DNA of 64,000 nucleotides from Deltaproteobacteria bacterium (GCA_031273455.1 JAISRZ010000096.1:1-64000), one strand, 5' to 3'. Positions 19,180-29,571 are shown, counted from the first letter of the stretch. Program-made: numbers and translations. Notes: generated from the letters alone by a model not told the origin.

Positions 19180-19620
19180 TTAGTCCTTTACTGCCTCAAT
19201 TGTTCTTAAACTAACTGTGATAAGCCGCAAAATAAGATCAAATATGTACCTGGGTTGGTCATGCTCTCTTGACCAATCATTCGTATTCTTTATACCGCTA
19301 TCTTTGTCAACTTTGACCTGATATCTGTCCAGTATCCATTCAATGGCTGAACGTCCATTAACCACGTATTCTCATAAGCCTCAAGAGGAATATTCGAGAT
19401 GGTTATAAAATGGTTGTACTGAAAAGCTGTCTTGTCATCTTTTCTGACAAAACAGATCTTCTTGTCAACTATGAAGTTACCTTTATCCTCTCCAGTTATC
19501 TCAACCTTGAAATATGGCTTGACTGTCTCGTAATTGAGGTGTAAATCAGCCAAATCACGTCCAGCTTTGGAGAAAACCCTGTTGACGAATCCTTTATTAG
19601 TAGCGCTGAGGAAGGCCTAC
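19180..19620 (-). pseudogene. C-terminal remnant of a Type ISP restriction-modification / helicase-like protein, frameshifted
   Basis: Two overlapping frames join as SATNKGFVNRVFSKAGRDLADLHLNYETVKPYFKVEITG...ITISNIPLEAYENT // VVNGRSAIEWILDRYQVKVDKDSGIKNTNDWSREHDQPRYIFDLILRLITVSL. Confidence 0.7.
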
Positions 19621-19727
19621 CGGGGAGAAGAGCCGAAAAAAACCTGTTTTATGCTGGATTTAACCTCTAGCCCTCGTTATATTGGGTCTAACGACTAGAT
19701 ATCGGCTCTAATAGTCTATAAAACCAC

Positions 19728-20120
19728 TCAAGCCGAAACCTTATCTTCAGCAATTTCGGACCACCGGGCTAGTCCATCTCGTCTAAGAGGCGCCTCAACG
19801 TAATTTAACAACACTTCGGCTACTAAGCTATTGAGAGAAATGTCACGCTTCGCCGCCGCCAAAACGAGGCGCCCATGAACATTTGGTTCTATACGAACAT
19901 TAAAGCGCCCAGAATATGGTTTCTCCGGGTCTTTGCCTTCTTGTTCGCAAAACTCCAGATAATCTTCCACCGAGTCGGCCAAAGACTGTTTTAATTCGTC
20001 AATGGAGCGACCTTGAAAGGTGATGACGTCAGTTAAATTTATCACGCGACCGTGAAACAAATCGGCGTCATCGATATATTCAAAGTGACCGTGATAGTCT
20101 TTATATGTCAAAATGCCCAT
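19728..20120 (-). CDS. hicB: HicB family antitoxin
   Basis: MGILTYKDYHGHFEYIDDADLFHGRVINLTDVITFQGRSIDELKQSLADSVEDYLEFCEQEGKDPEKPYSGRFNVRI plus ribbon-helix-helix-like tail. Confidence 0.85.
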   Translation of the reverse strand: MGILTYKDYHGHFEYIDDADLFHGRVINLTDVITFQGRSIDELKQSLADSVEDYLEFCEQEGKDPEKPYSGRFNVRIEPNVHGRLVLAAAKRDISLNSLVAEVLLNYVEAPLRRDGLARWSEIAEDKVSA

Positions 20121-20170
20121 ATCTTGACCTCCCCTATTTTATTTCCTCCGGTAATCGCTATACTATAGGT

Positions 20171-20695
20171 TTATTTTTTAGCTATTAATTTATTAAGTAA
20201 ATCATCCCTATTTTTTTTAGCCGTCTTAAAGTCGCAAGCTTTAATATTTGGAGCGTTTAAATTTATATCGTGCGCTGAAGATATTAACTCGTCTAATTCT
20301 CTTCTTAAATCTGGCGCTTGCATTGTATTTATACGCTTTCCCAAAGAAAACAATTTGTTTTCAATATGCGATAATTTTTTTATGGCTAAAATATGCTTTA
20401 TAGCAATTATTTTGTTATTATTAGATACCCGTTTATAGTTTTCAACCAATAAAATAACACATATTATATAGCATAATACCGCTAAATATGAATATATTTC
20501 TGTTAATAATTCAAGTAAACCAATAACTAGTAATGATAATAAAATAATCTGCGCCCAAAGGATTTTTTTGCTATCTTTGAGCAATCTTTTAGCTTGAACC
20601 TCCCGAGAAGCTATTGTGTAAATAATATTATCTATTTCAGCGAGTATTTGGTGTTTTACCAAATTGATATCATCTTTTTCATCTGTTTCTTTCAT
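20171..20695 (-). CDS. Hypothetical protein with two central TM segments and helical flanks
   Basis: AT-rich ORF; hydrophobic stretch ILWAQIILLSLLVIGLLELLTEIYSYLAVLCYIICVILLV. Confidence 0.6.
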   Translation of the reverse strand: MKETDEKDDINLVKHQILAEIDNIIYTIASREVQAKRLLKDSKKILWAQIILLSLLVIGLLELLTEIYSYLAVLCYIICVILLVENYKRVSNNNKIIAIKHILAIKKLSHIENKLFSLGKRINTMQAPDLRRELDELISSAHDINLNAPNIKACDFKTAKKNRDDLLNKLIAKK

Positions 20696-20914
20696 AAATC
20701 AATCATCTATTTTTCTCAATCGCCGCGCAAACAAAACTTTTAGCGGCTATCAATGGCTATCGACGCCAATCCCTGGAAGTTTGTAATTAGCGCAAATTTA
20801 ATCTATTTTTCATAAACAATCAACTTCCTAACAATCTGCCTTGGCCCGCCGCGGATACGGCCCCATCGTAGTCAGACTGGCCGCAACGCTCCCGCCAATC
20901 GCCCACCGATTGTT

Positions 20915-23900
20915 TCACTCAAAATTGGAATACCTGATCTTGAGGGCCTGGCAGTTTTCCGTCACGCTTCTTTCGGTCTGGTGGTCAAAGCCTTTGGCCC
21001 GGGTGGCCGTAACTTCCAGAGTGATCTTTAAGTCGCCCTCATCGCCAGGGGAGGAAACGAGATCCAGGATATTATCGGCGATTTTCCGAAGTTCCTCAGG
21101 GCCTTTGATCCGGCTTAAATCCGCCGAGAGAACAAACTTGGTGGGCGTTAGCGTCTCCGGTGGCCTAGGTACGCTAGGCGTAGGAACCCTATCCGTCCCT
21201 CCCCCGTCCGGGCTTTCAGGATTATTTTCGCCCCCTTGAGCCTCGTTGGTCTTTTGGGCTTCCGCGAACTCTTTTTTGACCAAATACCCTTCAATGGGGT
21301 CTAAGGCCCCTAAGTTCTGGCCTAATTTAAGTTCCAGATAGACCCCGTCCTCAAAACCTTTGGCGTAACCGAAAGCCGAGTCAATGACGCCTTTTTTAAT
21401 CGCCATCTTCAAAACTTCGTAGTTAACTAGGCGGCTTAAATAACAATAGGAGCGAAGATAGTCCCAAAGCGCGCTAACCTTAAGGTGATTGTCGTTAACC
21501 CACAAGAATTTATCCATTTCCAGGAGTAAAGGCTCGGGGGCCCAGGAATCAACCAGATATTCATTGTCCTTAACGGTCTTCAGAACCTTCTTGATTATGT
21601 CCACCTTATGGTCGCCATCCAGCTTGACCCGCTCAAACCTAATCTCGTGCTTGGCGGCGCTATCGACCTCGTTAGTCTCGTTAGCCGCGCCGCTTTCGCC
21701 TTCTTCCCCGCTTTTGGGGCTGAAAAGCCAAGAATAAGCCGCGGACAACTGGATCCGTAAGGTTCTTTCGGCCTCGGAAAAGTTACGCTTAGCTTCCTCC
21801 ACTTGAGCCGCGTCTAAGTTCAAGGACACGGCCTCCTCATTGATGGACTTCCAAGCCAGTAATATCTTGGTTCCACCTTTCAGTAACTCAGCCGCGTTTT
21901 GGTCGGGAACCAAGAAAAGCAACATATTTTGGTTTTTCCTGATCCCGGCGCCACAGGTGGTCAATATTTCCAGGGCTTTAGGTAGGGCTGGGCTTTTATT
22001 TTGTTGATTAGCCGCGTCGCTGTTATTGTAAGGGTCATTGACGCTTAAAACCACTAGTTTGGCCACTTGGTCGTCCCCCACGTTAGCTGAGGAGTCTGGG
22101 CAACTAACAAACTGGGAGCCAGTGAAGGGAGTGGCTTTGGGTAGTTCTCTTACACGCTTTTTAAGCTCACTTTCGATTTCATCAGTGGAGACCCGCTTAG
22201 CCTTTTCCTCCATGACCTTTCTTAAAGTTGGCCGAGTGTCGTACCAGAACCGGTCCCCGCTCGCGTCAGAGTAAAGGTAGGTTTGACTACTCTGTAGAGA
22301 GCTTAAGACGTCATTAAAAATGGCGATCCCCTCAGTGGGCTGAATCACGCCCAATAAGATCTGGGGTTTTTGGAGACCTCTAACGTTAGCCGCTGGGGCG
22401 CTCCCCAGCATTAAGGTCCGGGAAACCCTACGGGCGGCCATAATCTGCCCGTACCGACCGGTCTTACTGTCCAACCCGTAAGCGTTGGAGTTAGGCCCGT
22501 CCACATCGTGATCCACCACGGAATTCCAGCCATCCGACAAATGGCGGGTCAGCTCATCTTTAACCGCGCTAATGTCAAAGGGCATGGACCCGGGCATAAT
22601 CAAAAGACTGTTATCGCCCGCCACCCACAATTCATGGATAGTCGCGGCCATTAGCCGTAAAACGCCCCGAGTTCTTTGAAAGGAGTCCGATGCCGCCCAA
22701 TCGTCGTATAACCGATCAAAAACCTCGGGATGGATGGGATAGCAACTTTTTAAGCGATCTAAGTAGCCCTTCTCATCGACCTGCGCGGGAAAATCTGCCT
22801 TGTGGTTTTGGTACATAGCGTGGAATTTTCGACAAACTTGATCCCTTTCGCTAATATTATCGCACTCCAAAAACAGCCTTCTTCTAACCACCTCAAAGCC
22901 CTCTTGGGCCCCCACGGGTTTAAATATGGCCTCCACCCGGCCAAAGGTGTGCTCAATTTCCTGAAGGGTTCGCTGGCCGCCTTCCCCGCCGATCTCCAGA
23001 TCGGACTCCGGTAAAGTGGCCACCACTAAACTGTTTTTACTAGCCTTAACCGCCTCGGTTAAAGCCTGGATAAAGACAATAAAGTTGTCAAAGTTCCCGG
23101 CGGGCAATCCCTTAACCCCAAAAATCTTCCTGCCGTAAGCCACCAGCTCATCCATTAACACTAGGCATGGTCCAGCCTGGTTCAGTAGGTCCAATAAAAC
23201 CACGTTCGCTGGGGCGATACCTTTGAGGTCATTTTCCTTGACCAGATCGTATAAGCCCGGGTTTCCAGTGGATAAGGCCAGTTGGGCCGCGATTTCCCCC
23301 CACAGGGTGTGGATGGTTTGGCCTGGTAAATGTGGGTACTTTTTGGTCTGAGCCGGCTCTAAGGCGGTCCCGACCAAGACGGCGATATGGGCTTTAGGCG
23401 GCTCCTTTAACCCAACCTCATTCAGAATTTGTTTTAAACCCGGCTGCTTATCTATGGCCACCTTCCCGCTAAGTAGATGGTATAGAGCCAGCTGACTGTG
23501 GGTTTTGCCGCCGCCAAAGACCGTTTTTAGCTGGACGACCGGATCCCCGCCTTGACCCGAGACGCGTTTTAAGCCGGTTAAGATAAGGCGTTTAATACCT
23601 TCGGTTAAGTAGGTGCGAGCAAAAAACTCATCGGGATCGACATACTCGATGGCCCCCTGCCCGCGAGCCACTTGGGCCAGATCCGCCGCGAACTCGGCGG
23701 ACTTATACCGACCCTCGGAAACATCCGGGTGGGGCTGGATGACTTCGCGCCAGCCTAATAAGTTTTTCCCCGGAGAGACCTGGAGAACTTGGGTCAACTT
23801 GGGCCCGCTAGAGGTTGGGGGGTTTTCTGAGCTGTCTTTATCTTCTTCTGGGGCGTTAGTGGCGGCGGTCGCGGGCGCTGGGGTTTCTTCCGCGACTGGG

Positions 23901-24445
23901 GTCGCGGTAACGGTTTCTGGGGCTAGAGCCTCGGGAACGGTTTCCGGAACGGTGGGGGCCGGTTGGAGGCTAGCTAAAAAGGCGGTCCGGATGGCCTTAA
24001 TCTCTTCGGCCTTAGTCGTGTTAATCTTCAGGCACAGCCGAGCCATGGTGTCTAAAGCTCGGGCCGTGTCCTCGTTGTCAAAGCCTTCGAACCCGGAGTG
24101 AGCCCAGTCGTTCCGAACGCCAATCAGCTCTTTAACCAAACCATCGGCGTTTTTGGACAATTTTTGTAAAAAGATCTCTCGCCAATTAAAAGTAATAACT
24201 TGAAGGCACAATTGGATGTCCATCTTGGCTTTGTACTCGTCATCCGTCCCAAAGGTCGGCAGATCTTTTTTCCTATCCTCGTTTAGCTTTTGCAGAACGC
24301 CTAATTCCCACCACTTTTTCCGATGCTTCTTCTGTAGCTCCGCGTAAATAAAATTGACCAAAACGCCTAAAAGAGTCTCAAACCCTTTGCCAATCACCGC
24401 CAGATTGCTTTCCATGCCGCCCATCCCCCGCTTAGCCGCGTCCAC
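20915..24445 (-). CDS. Swt1-HEPN-like / DUF499 AAA ATPase
   Basis: N-terminal ELIGVRNDWAHSGFEGF (HEPN-like RNxxxH context) and DUF499 core QLKTVFGGGKTHSQLALYHLL, CLVLMDELVAYGRKI. Confidence 0.85.
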   Translation of the reverse strand: MDAAKRGMGGMESNLAVIGKGFETLLGVLVNFIYAELQKKHRKKWWELGVLQKLNEDRKKDLPTFGTDDEYKAKMDIQLCLQVITFNWREIFLQKLSKNADGLVKELIGVRNDWAHSGFEGFDNEDTARALDTMARLCLKINTTKAEEIKAIRTAFLASLQPAPTVPETVPEALAPETVTATPVAEETPAPATAATNAPEEDKDSSENPPTSSGPKLTQVLQVSPGKNLLGWREVIQPHPDVSEGRYKSAEFAADLAQVARGQGAIEYVDPDEFFARTYLTEGIKRLILTGLKRVSGQGGDPVVQLKTVFGGGKTHSQLALYHLLSGKVAIDKQPGLKQILNEVGLKEPPKAHIAVLVGTALEPAQTKKYPHLPGQTIHTLWGEIAAQLALSTGNPGLYDLVKENDLKGIAPANVVLLDLLNQAGPCLVLMDELVAYGRKIFGVKGLPAGNFDNFIVFIQALTEAVKASKNSLVVATLPESDLEIGGEGGQRTLQEIEHTFGRVEAIFKPVGAQEGFEVVRRRLFLECDNISERDQVCRKFHAMYQNHKADFPAQVDEKGYLDRLKSCYPIHPEVFDRLYDDWAASDSFQRTRGVLRLMAATIHELWVAGDNSLLIMPGSMPFDISAVKDELTRHLSDGWNSVVDHDVDGPNSNAYGLDSKTGRYGQIMAARRVSRTLMLGSAPAANVRGLQKPQILLGVIQPTEGIAIFNDVLSSLQSSQTYLYSDASGDRFWYDTRPTLRKVMEEKAKRVSTDEIESELKKRVRELPKATPFTGSQFVSCPDSSANVGDDQVAKLVVLSVNDPYNNSDAANQQNKSPALPKALEILTTCGAGIRKNQNMLLFLVPDQNAAELLKGGTKILLAWKSINEEAVSLNLDAAQVEEAKRNFSEAERTLRIQLSAAYSWLFSPKSGEEGESGAANETNEVDSAAKHEIRFERVKLDGDHKVDIIKKVLKTVKDNEYLVDSWAPEPLLLEMDKFLWVNDNHLKVSALWDYLRSYCYLSRLVNYEVLKMAIKKGVIDSAFGYAKGFEDGVYLELKLGQNLGALDPIEGYLVKKEFAEAQKTNEAQGGENNPESPDGGGTDRVPTPSVPRPPETLTPTKFVLSADLSRIKGPEELRKIADNILDLVSSPGDEGDLKITLEVTATRAKGFDHQTERSVTENCQALKIRYSNFE

Positions 24446-24698
24446 AAAAATCCGGTCTTAACCGTGACTAATTTTGATCCAGGACTGATTATGATCCAGG
24501 ACTAATTATTATCCAGAGTAAATAGGCCATATTTAATGACCTTAACCACTTAAAAAACACCTTATGTCCTGAAAAAACTAGAAAACCACGACCCATTTTG
24601 GGGCCTTTAACCAAAACGCCCCTCAGCTAAAAGACAACGTCTTTTAAACTTACCATAATCCGGCCTCTAACTTTATCTTATATTTTATCGCCTTTAAC

Positions 24699-27600
24699 TT
24701 AAGCCAAAAACGACTGGTCGGCCATGGCCTTTAATTTAGCGATATCCAGGTTGATGGAGACCACTTCCAGGTCCAGATTGGCGATAATCCGCCCAAACTC
24801 GCGCCCATTTAACATGGGGTCTTTAACGTACCAAACGTCTTGTCGGTCTTCGTCTAGCTCCACTAGAGCCAGGATATAGTCAGCCCGTTTATTTAAGGCG
24901 GTTAGCGTCTCGGTTCTCGTGACCGTGACCGTGGTCGCCCCTTTCACCCGGCCTTTGACCTCCAAAAACCGTAAAGCCGAGCCCCCGGATCGGCTCTCCA
25001 GGGGCACCTTGGACTCAATGTCATAACCAAACTTATGGGCGCTAACATCGGTCGGAAAATACCCTAAGGACTTCTCGATCGCCATGACCCGGGCCATGGC
25101 CGCCATTTCCGCGGCTTTCCGGTCCAGGCCCCCAAACTCCAGCGGGGTTTCTTGCGCGGTCTGCCCCAAAAGACTCTGGACTAGGCCTAAAGGCGCGACC
25201 AAAGCCCCGCCCACTAAGATGGGCGGTAAAGCGGAAATCTCACTTTCTTTTTTAAGCTCGCTTAGTCGTCTATTAAGCCTATCTTCCAGCTCATTAGCCC
25301 ATTTTTGAGCTTTTTTAGAATTGATTTTAGCGTTAACCTTACCGGTTTCCTCTAAGAGCTTTAATTCCGAAGCCTCTTGATACCAATACCTAATCTCGTG
25401 GGCTAACCTTCGATCCACCTGAACCATGGTCTTTTCGATAATCCGCTTTTTGCGGGATTTAACCTCCTCTAGGTGGGCTGGGATGAGCTCTTGGCTGGCG
25501 TAAGCTAAGGCCACGTCCTCAATGTCCGTGGATAACCAGCTTTGGCCTTTCAGGCGCTCCCGGATTAAAGCTTCCTCGTCTTTAGAGGGGGGCCGGTAAT
25601 TAAGATAAGGGGCCACGCCCCCGCTTTTAGCCTCTTTCTGGGCGTCCAATTCCACGTACTCCACGCGCCGGGAAATGACCCTTTGCGAGCCCGTGGCGGT
25701 CAGTAAGTTATCTTGGATGGAGCTTTCCAGGAAAAAGAGAATCCGAGCCTCCTGACCTGGGTCATTGGGGTCAACCAGGATTGACCCTTGTTTTAAAACG
25801 TCGTGGCTCTTTTCCAAGATGGCGGCCACCACCGCGTCCAATAAAGGGTGACCCGGGCACAAAAACTCAGCTTCCGGTAAATCCCTAATCTTTCGGTCGT
25901 TTTTATCGAAACAAACCCTTTCATACGAGCTTAAGATATTAGCCCCGCCTCTAACCATGGGGTCCCGCTCCCGGACGGCTTTCGGGGTGTGGCTAATCTC
26001 AAAGCGGTTTTTCTCCCGGGGATGGATCTTGCCGCCTAGGGTCTTAAAGGCCTTCAGAAAAAAAGACTCAATAAAATGGGGCTGCATCTTATGAGCCTCC
26101 ACCCGCTCCATGGTCTCTTTAACCTCCGTTAGAACCCTAAAGTTCATGACGTCCTCGGTTAAGACCTCCCGCCGTAAAAGCTCCAGGATGCGCGTTTGGT
26201 CGGTGGCCGTGTCCACCACCTGATAAATCCGCTCCCTAACCTCGGCGTCGTTATTATAACGAATGGCGTCGATTAAAAGATCCTTTAACGACTTGTCCTC
26301 AAAGGTTAAGCGGCCTAAAACGTCAAAAACTTTCCCGCCTAAGGCTTCTCTGGCGACCTCCAACTTAGCGAAGAGGACCCCGAAGACCAGACCCTCCCGG
26401 GTCTCGGAAGCCACTAGGTTCCATAAGTGGCAGACTTCCATTTGGCCAATGCGGTGGATGCGGCCAAACCGTTGCTCTAAGCGATTGGGGTTCCAGGGCA
26501 GATCATAATTAACCATCAGATGAGCCCTTTGAAGGTTTATCCCCTCCCCAGCGGCGTCGGTGGCCACTAAGATATAAGCTTCTTTGTCCTGCTTAAAGAG
26601 CCACTCCACCTTCCGCCGCTCTTCCCGGCTGAGGCCCCCGTGGATGTTGACCACGGCCTTGTCGTTGGCTAAGAGATCCCGGATTTTTTCGGTTAAGTAA
26701 TTAAGGGTGTCTCGATGCTCAGTGAAGATGATGAGCTTTTGCCGCTCACCATTGGGTTTAACGATTAAGCGGTTCCGCTCGATTAGCCCGACCAGCTCAT
26801 TCCACTTCCGGTCCTCCCCGCTATGGCGGACCTTTTTCGCCAACTCCTCTAAGCGGCCCAAAGTCGCGATCTCAGCTTCCAGTTCTTTGACGGTCTTAGC
26901 CGCCGAGGCCTCATCGGTGATCCTTTGCTCTAGTTCCTCCGACTCCCCGGTGGGCCAATCATCGTCATCCTCTAGGCGAGCCGAGTATTTATCGTAAATG
27001 GAGACCGTTAGGGTCAAACCGTTTTTCTCCAGCTCCAACCGACTTTTAAGGCGTTCCCGGCGTCTGATTAAAGACTGATAAATGGCCTCCGGCGAGGAGG
27101 CCAAGCGTCTTTGCAAAGAAATTAAAGCGAACCCCACCGCCGTCTTTTTGTCCCCGGTTAAGCGGTTGGCCCGGTTAAACTCGGCCCTGACGTACTCGGT
27201 GACCTCTTCGTAGAGTTGAGCCTCCCCCGGGGCTAAGGCGTATTTAACGGTGTAGGCTAAACGCTCCGGAAATAGCGGGGTCCCATCGAACCGCAATAAA
27301 TCCTCTTTGACCATCCGCCGCATGACGTTGGAGACATCCACGGGCTGATAATTGGTCCGGGGGGAACACTCAAAACTATCCTCATCGACTAAAGACAAAA
27401 AGAGCTGGAAATCGCTTTCCTTCCCATTATGGGGCGTGGCCGTCAATAACAAAAAGTTACGGGTAATATGGGATAAAAGGCGGCCTAAATGGAACCTTTT
27501 AGTGTACTTTATCTCCCCCCCCCAGAAGGTGGCCGACATCTTATGGGCCTCATCGCAGACTATTAAGTCCCAATCGCTGGCCTTAAGCTTATCTTTAAGC

Positions 27601-28241
27601 TGGTCGTTCCGGGATAAGGTGTCTAGGCGGGCGAGCGCCAGATCAATATCGGTAAAGGGATTGCTAGTGACGGTGGAATTGAGCCGCTCGCTAGTTAAGA
27701 TCTCAAACTTTAGATGGAATTTAGTGTAAAGCTCCTCTTGCCACTGCTCCACTAAAGAGCCGGGGGTGACGATGAGGCAACGCTTGACCTCGCCCCGAAT
27801 CATCAGCTCTTTAATCAAAAGCCCGGTCATGATGGTTTTCCCGGCCCCCGGATCGTCGGCTAAGACAAACTTTAAAGGTCGCTTCGGTAGCATGTCCTGG
27901 TAAACGGCCATGATCTGATGGGGTAAAGGCTCAATGTCCGAGCTATAAACCGATAGATAGGGATCAAAGAGGTGGGCTAAACGAATCCGAAAACCTTCGG
28001 AGGCTAACTTAAACTGGTCAGGATCGGCGGCGAAGCTAAAGGGGAGCCCTTTAGCCACTATTTCCAAGGTTGTTTCGTCCTCGCGGGTGAGTAATCTAGT
28101 TCCTAAAGCTCCTTGGTCATTTTTGTAAATAACCTCCAGGCACCCCGGGCCTCGGGGGATGAGGCTGACCACGCTAACCGCGTCCTGGCCCCATAAGCCC
28201 TTAACCCGGCTTCCCACCTTGATATCATTTAGAATAGGCAT
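24699..28241 (-). CDS. SNF2-family DEAD/DEAH helicase with C-terminal DUF3883 domain
   Basis: FVLADDPGAGKTIMTGLLIKEL, LIVCDEAHKMSA, LLTATPHNG, LVATDAAGEGINLQRAHLMVNYDLPWNPNRLEQRFGRIHRIGQ; C-term FGYDIESK...LRFLEVKGRVKGATTVTVTRTE. Confidence 0.92.
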   Translation of the reverse strand: MPILNDIKVGSRVKGLWGQDAVSVVSLIPRGPGCLEVIYKNDQGALGTRLLTREDETTLEIVAKGLPFSFAADPDQFKLASEGFRIRLAHLFDPYLSVYSSDIEPLPHQIMAVYQDMLPKRPLKFVLADDPGAGKTIMTGLLIKELMIRGEVKRCLIVTPGSLVEQWQEELYTKFHLKFEILTSERLNSTVTSNPFTDIDLALARLDTLSRNDQLKDKLKASDWDLIVCDEAHKMSATFWGGEIKYTKRFHLGRLLSHITRNFLLLTATPHNGKESDFQLFLSLVDEDSFECSPRTNYQPVDVSNVMRRMVKEDLLRFDGTPLFPERLAYTVKYALAPGEAQLYEEVTEYVRAEFNRANRLTGDKKTAVGFALISLQRRLASSPEAIYQSLIRRRERLKSRLELEKNGLTLTVSIYDKYSARLEDDDDWPTGESEELEQRITDEASAAKTVKELEAEIATLGRLEELAKKVRHSGEDRKWNELVGLIERNRLIVKPNGERQKLIIFTEHRDTLNYLTEKIRDLLANDKAVVNIHGGLSREERRKVEWLFKQDKEAYILVATDAAGEGINLQRAHLMVNYDLPWNPNRLEQRFGRIHRIGQMEVCHLWNLVASETREGLVFGVLFAKLEVAREALGGKVFDVLGRLTFEDKSLKDLLIDAIRYNNDAEVRERIYQVVDTATDQTRILELLRREVLTEDVMNFRVLTEVKETMERVEAHKMQPHFIESFFLKAFKTLGGKIHPREKNRFEISHTPKAVRERDPMVRGGANILSSYERVCFDKNDRKIRDLPEAEFLCPGHPLLDAVVAAILEKSHDVLKQGSILVDPNDPGQEARILFFLESSIQDNLLTATGSQRVISRRVEYVELDAQKEAKSGGVAPYLNYRPPSKDEEALIRERLKGQSWLSTDIEDVALAYASQELIPAHLEEVKSRKKRIIEKTMVQVDRRLAHEIRYWYQEASELKLLEETGKVNAKINSKKAQKWANELEDRLNRRLSELKKESEISALPPILVGGALVAPLGLVQSLLGQTAQETPLEFGGLDRKAAEMAAMARVMAIEKSLGYFPTDVSAHKFGYDIESKVPLESRSGGSALRFLEVKGRVKGATTVTVTRTETLTALNKRADYILALVELDEDRQDVWYVKDPMLNGREFGRIIANLDLEVVSINLDIAKLKAMADQSFLA

Positions 28242-28439
28242 TCACTTCCACAAAACTTATTTTTAAAAAAGGCCAAAACAAAAAAACTAAGACCGCGAAA
28301 ACCATAGTTAATTTTCCCATTAACCGTTAGAGCCGCCCTTTTTAACTGGCGCGGCTCATAGCCCCCCAATGGAATAAAAAAGGCTTTTTGACCTGTCTAT
28401 TATCTCTAAAAACTATACTTTAACCGCTTATTTTCTGAC

Positions 28440-28560
28440 TAAAGCGCTTTTTGTTTTCGAGTATTCAATTATATTATATTTTCTTCAGGACGACAAGACC
28501 CCGACCCAGCCCCCGGCGATAAAGATCGCGGCCACCGCCACGGCCAGAGTCTCAAGTGGC
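28440..28560 (-). pseudogene. Duplicated 3' fragment of the 28929..29375 gene
   Basis: ccgcttattttctgactaaagcgctttttgt...gcgataaagatcgcggcc parallels 28927-29045. Confidence 0.65.
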
Positions 28561-28622
28561 CAAGGGCGACTCATCTGGGGTTGGGGCCGATTGTCACGTG
28601 GTTAAAGGGGTCACTAGGGTTA

Positions 28623-28815
28623 TAGGGAATTGAGCCGCTCGCAAGTTTCAGGGTCAAACTTTAGCTGGAATTTAAGGCCAAGCTCTTGGCCACCGCTAAA
28701 ACGAAAGGATCTAAGGGGGTGACGATTAGGCGTTGGTTAACCTCACCTTAGACCATCGGCTCTTTAAGCCCAAGCCCCGTATGGCGCGTCGCGTTAGCCT
28801 CGGGAGCGTCGGCTA
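28623..28815 (-). pseudogene. Degenerate fragment of the SNF2 helicase gene
   Basis: ggaattgagccgctcgcaagttt...caaactttagctggaattta...gggggtgacgat aligns by eye with 27673-27870 in the intact helicase. Confidence 0.75.
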
Positions 28816-28928
28816 GCTAAGGCCGCGGAAATAATAGTTAATTTTCCCGAAAAACCGCCTAAAAGATCCCCCAGGGGAAAAATAATTTTTGGTCAAAAGA
28901 TTATTTCTAAAAACCTTATTTTAACCGC

Positions 28929-29375
28929 TTATTTTCTGACTAAAGCGCATTTTGTCTTCGATTGTTCAGTTATTTTGTATTTACGTAAGGAATTTAAGAC
29001 CCCGATCTCGCCGCCAGCCAAGGCGATTAAGATCGCGGAGGCGAACGCTGGGCCACCGCCTAAAGTCACCGCCGCCGGGACTAGGAGGGCTAAAGCGCCG
29101 ATGACCATGACCAAGCCGATGGAAGGCGCGGCCGCCCCGGAAACGGTCAAGACCAAGAACAGGGCGATGATAAGGCCCATGGCCCCGAGGGCCACGGCCC
29201 AAGCCACCTTTCCTATGACTTTAATCCTAACGACTTTCTTAGCTAGATCGCCTTCAATCTCAATGGTATCTTGTTCCTCTTTAATCGCCTTAAACAAATC
29301 GCTTTCTTTGGTAATCGTTACCTTACCCAATTCGCTTTCTTTGGTAAGCGTCGCCATATCGCGCTTTTTAGCCAC
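28929..29375 (-). CDS. Small membrane protein
   Basis: Two to three hydrophobic segments (AWAVALGAMGLIIALFLVLTVSGAAAPSIGLVMVIGALALLVPAAVTLG). Confidence 0.6.
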   Translation of the reverse strand: MAKKRDMATLTKESELGKVTITKESDLFKAIKEEQDTIEIEGDLAKKVVRIKVIGKVAWAVALGAMGLIIALFLVLTVSGAAAPSIGLVMVIGALALLVPAAVTLGGGPAFASAILIALAGGEIGVLNSLRKYKITEQSKTKCALVRK

Positions 29376-29571
29376 TCCTCGCCATTAAAAAAAACTGGCC
29401 GCTAATAAACGCGCTTAGAAGGGCCTTAAGACCCCAAGGCGTCTAAAAAATAAAGTCGCCAAATAAAGCTTTAGCGGGGCTCTGGCCGACCGCGCCGGAA
29501 GGCTTAAAGGCCAAAGCTTTCCGAAAATAGGGCGCCCCAGCCAAAAACTCGCGCTGTTTTTAAGGGGTTAT

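Noticed and set aside
24446-24698. Possible methylase remnant between the DUF499 and SNF2 genes
   Set aside because: Only 253 bp, AT-rich with short repeats (atccaggactaatt); no SAM or NPPY-like motif seen.
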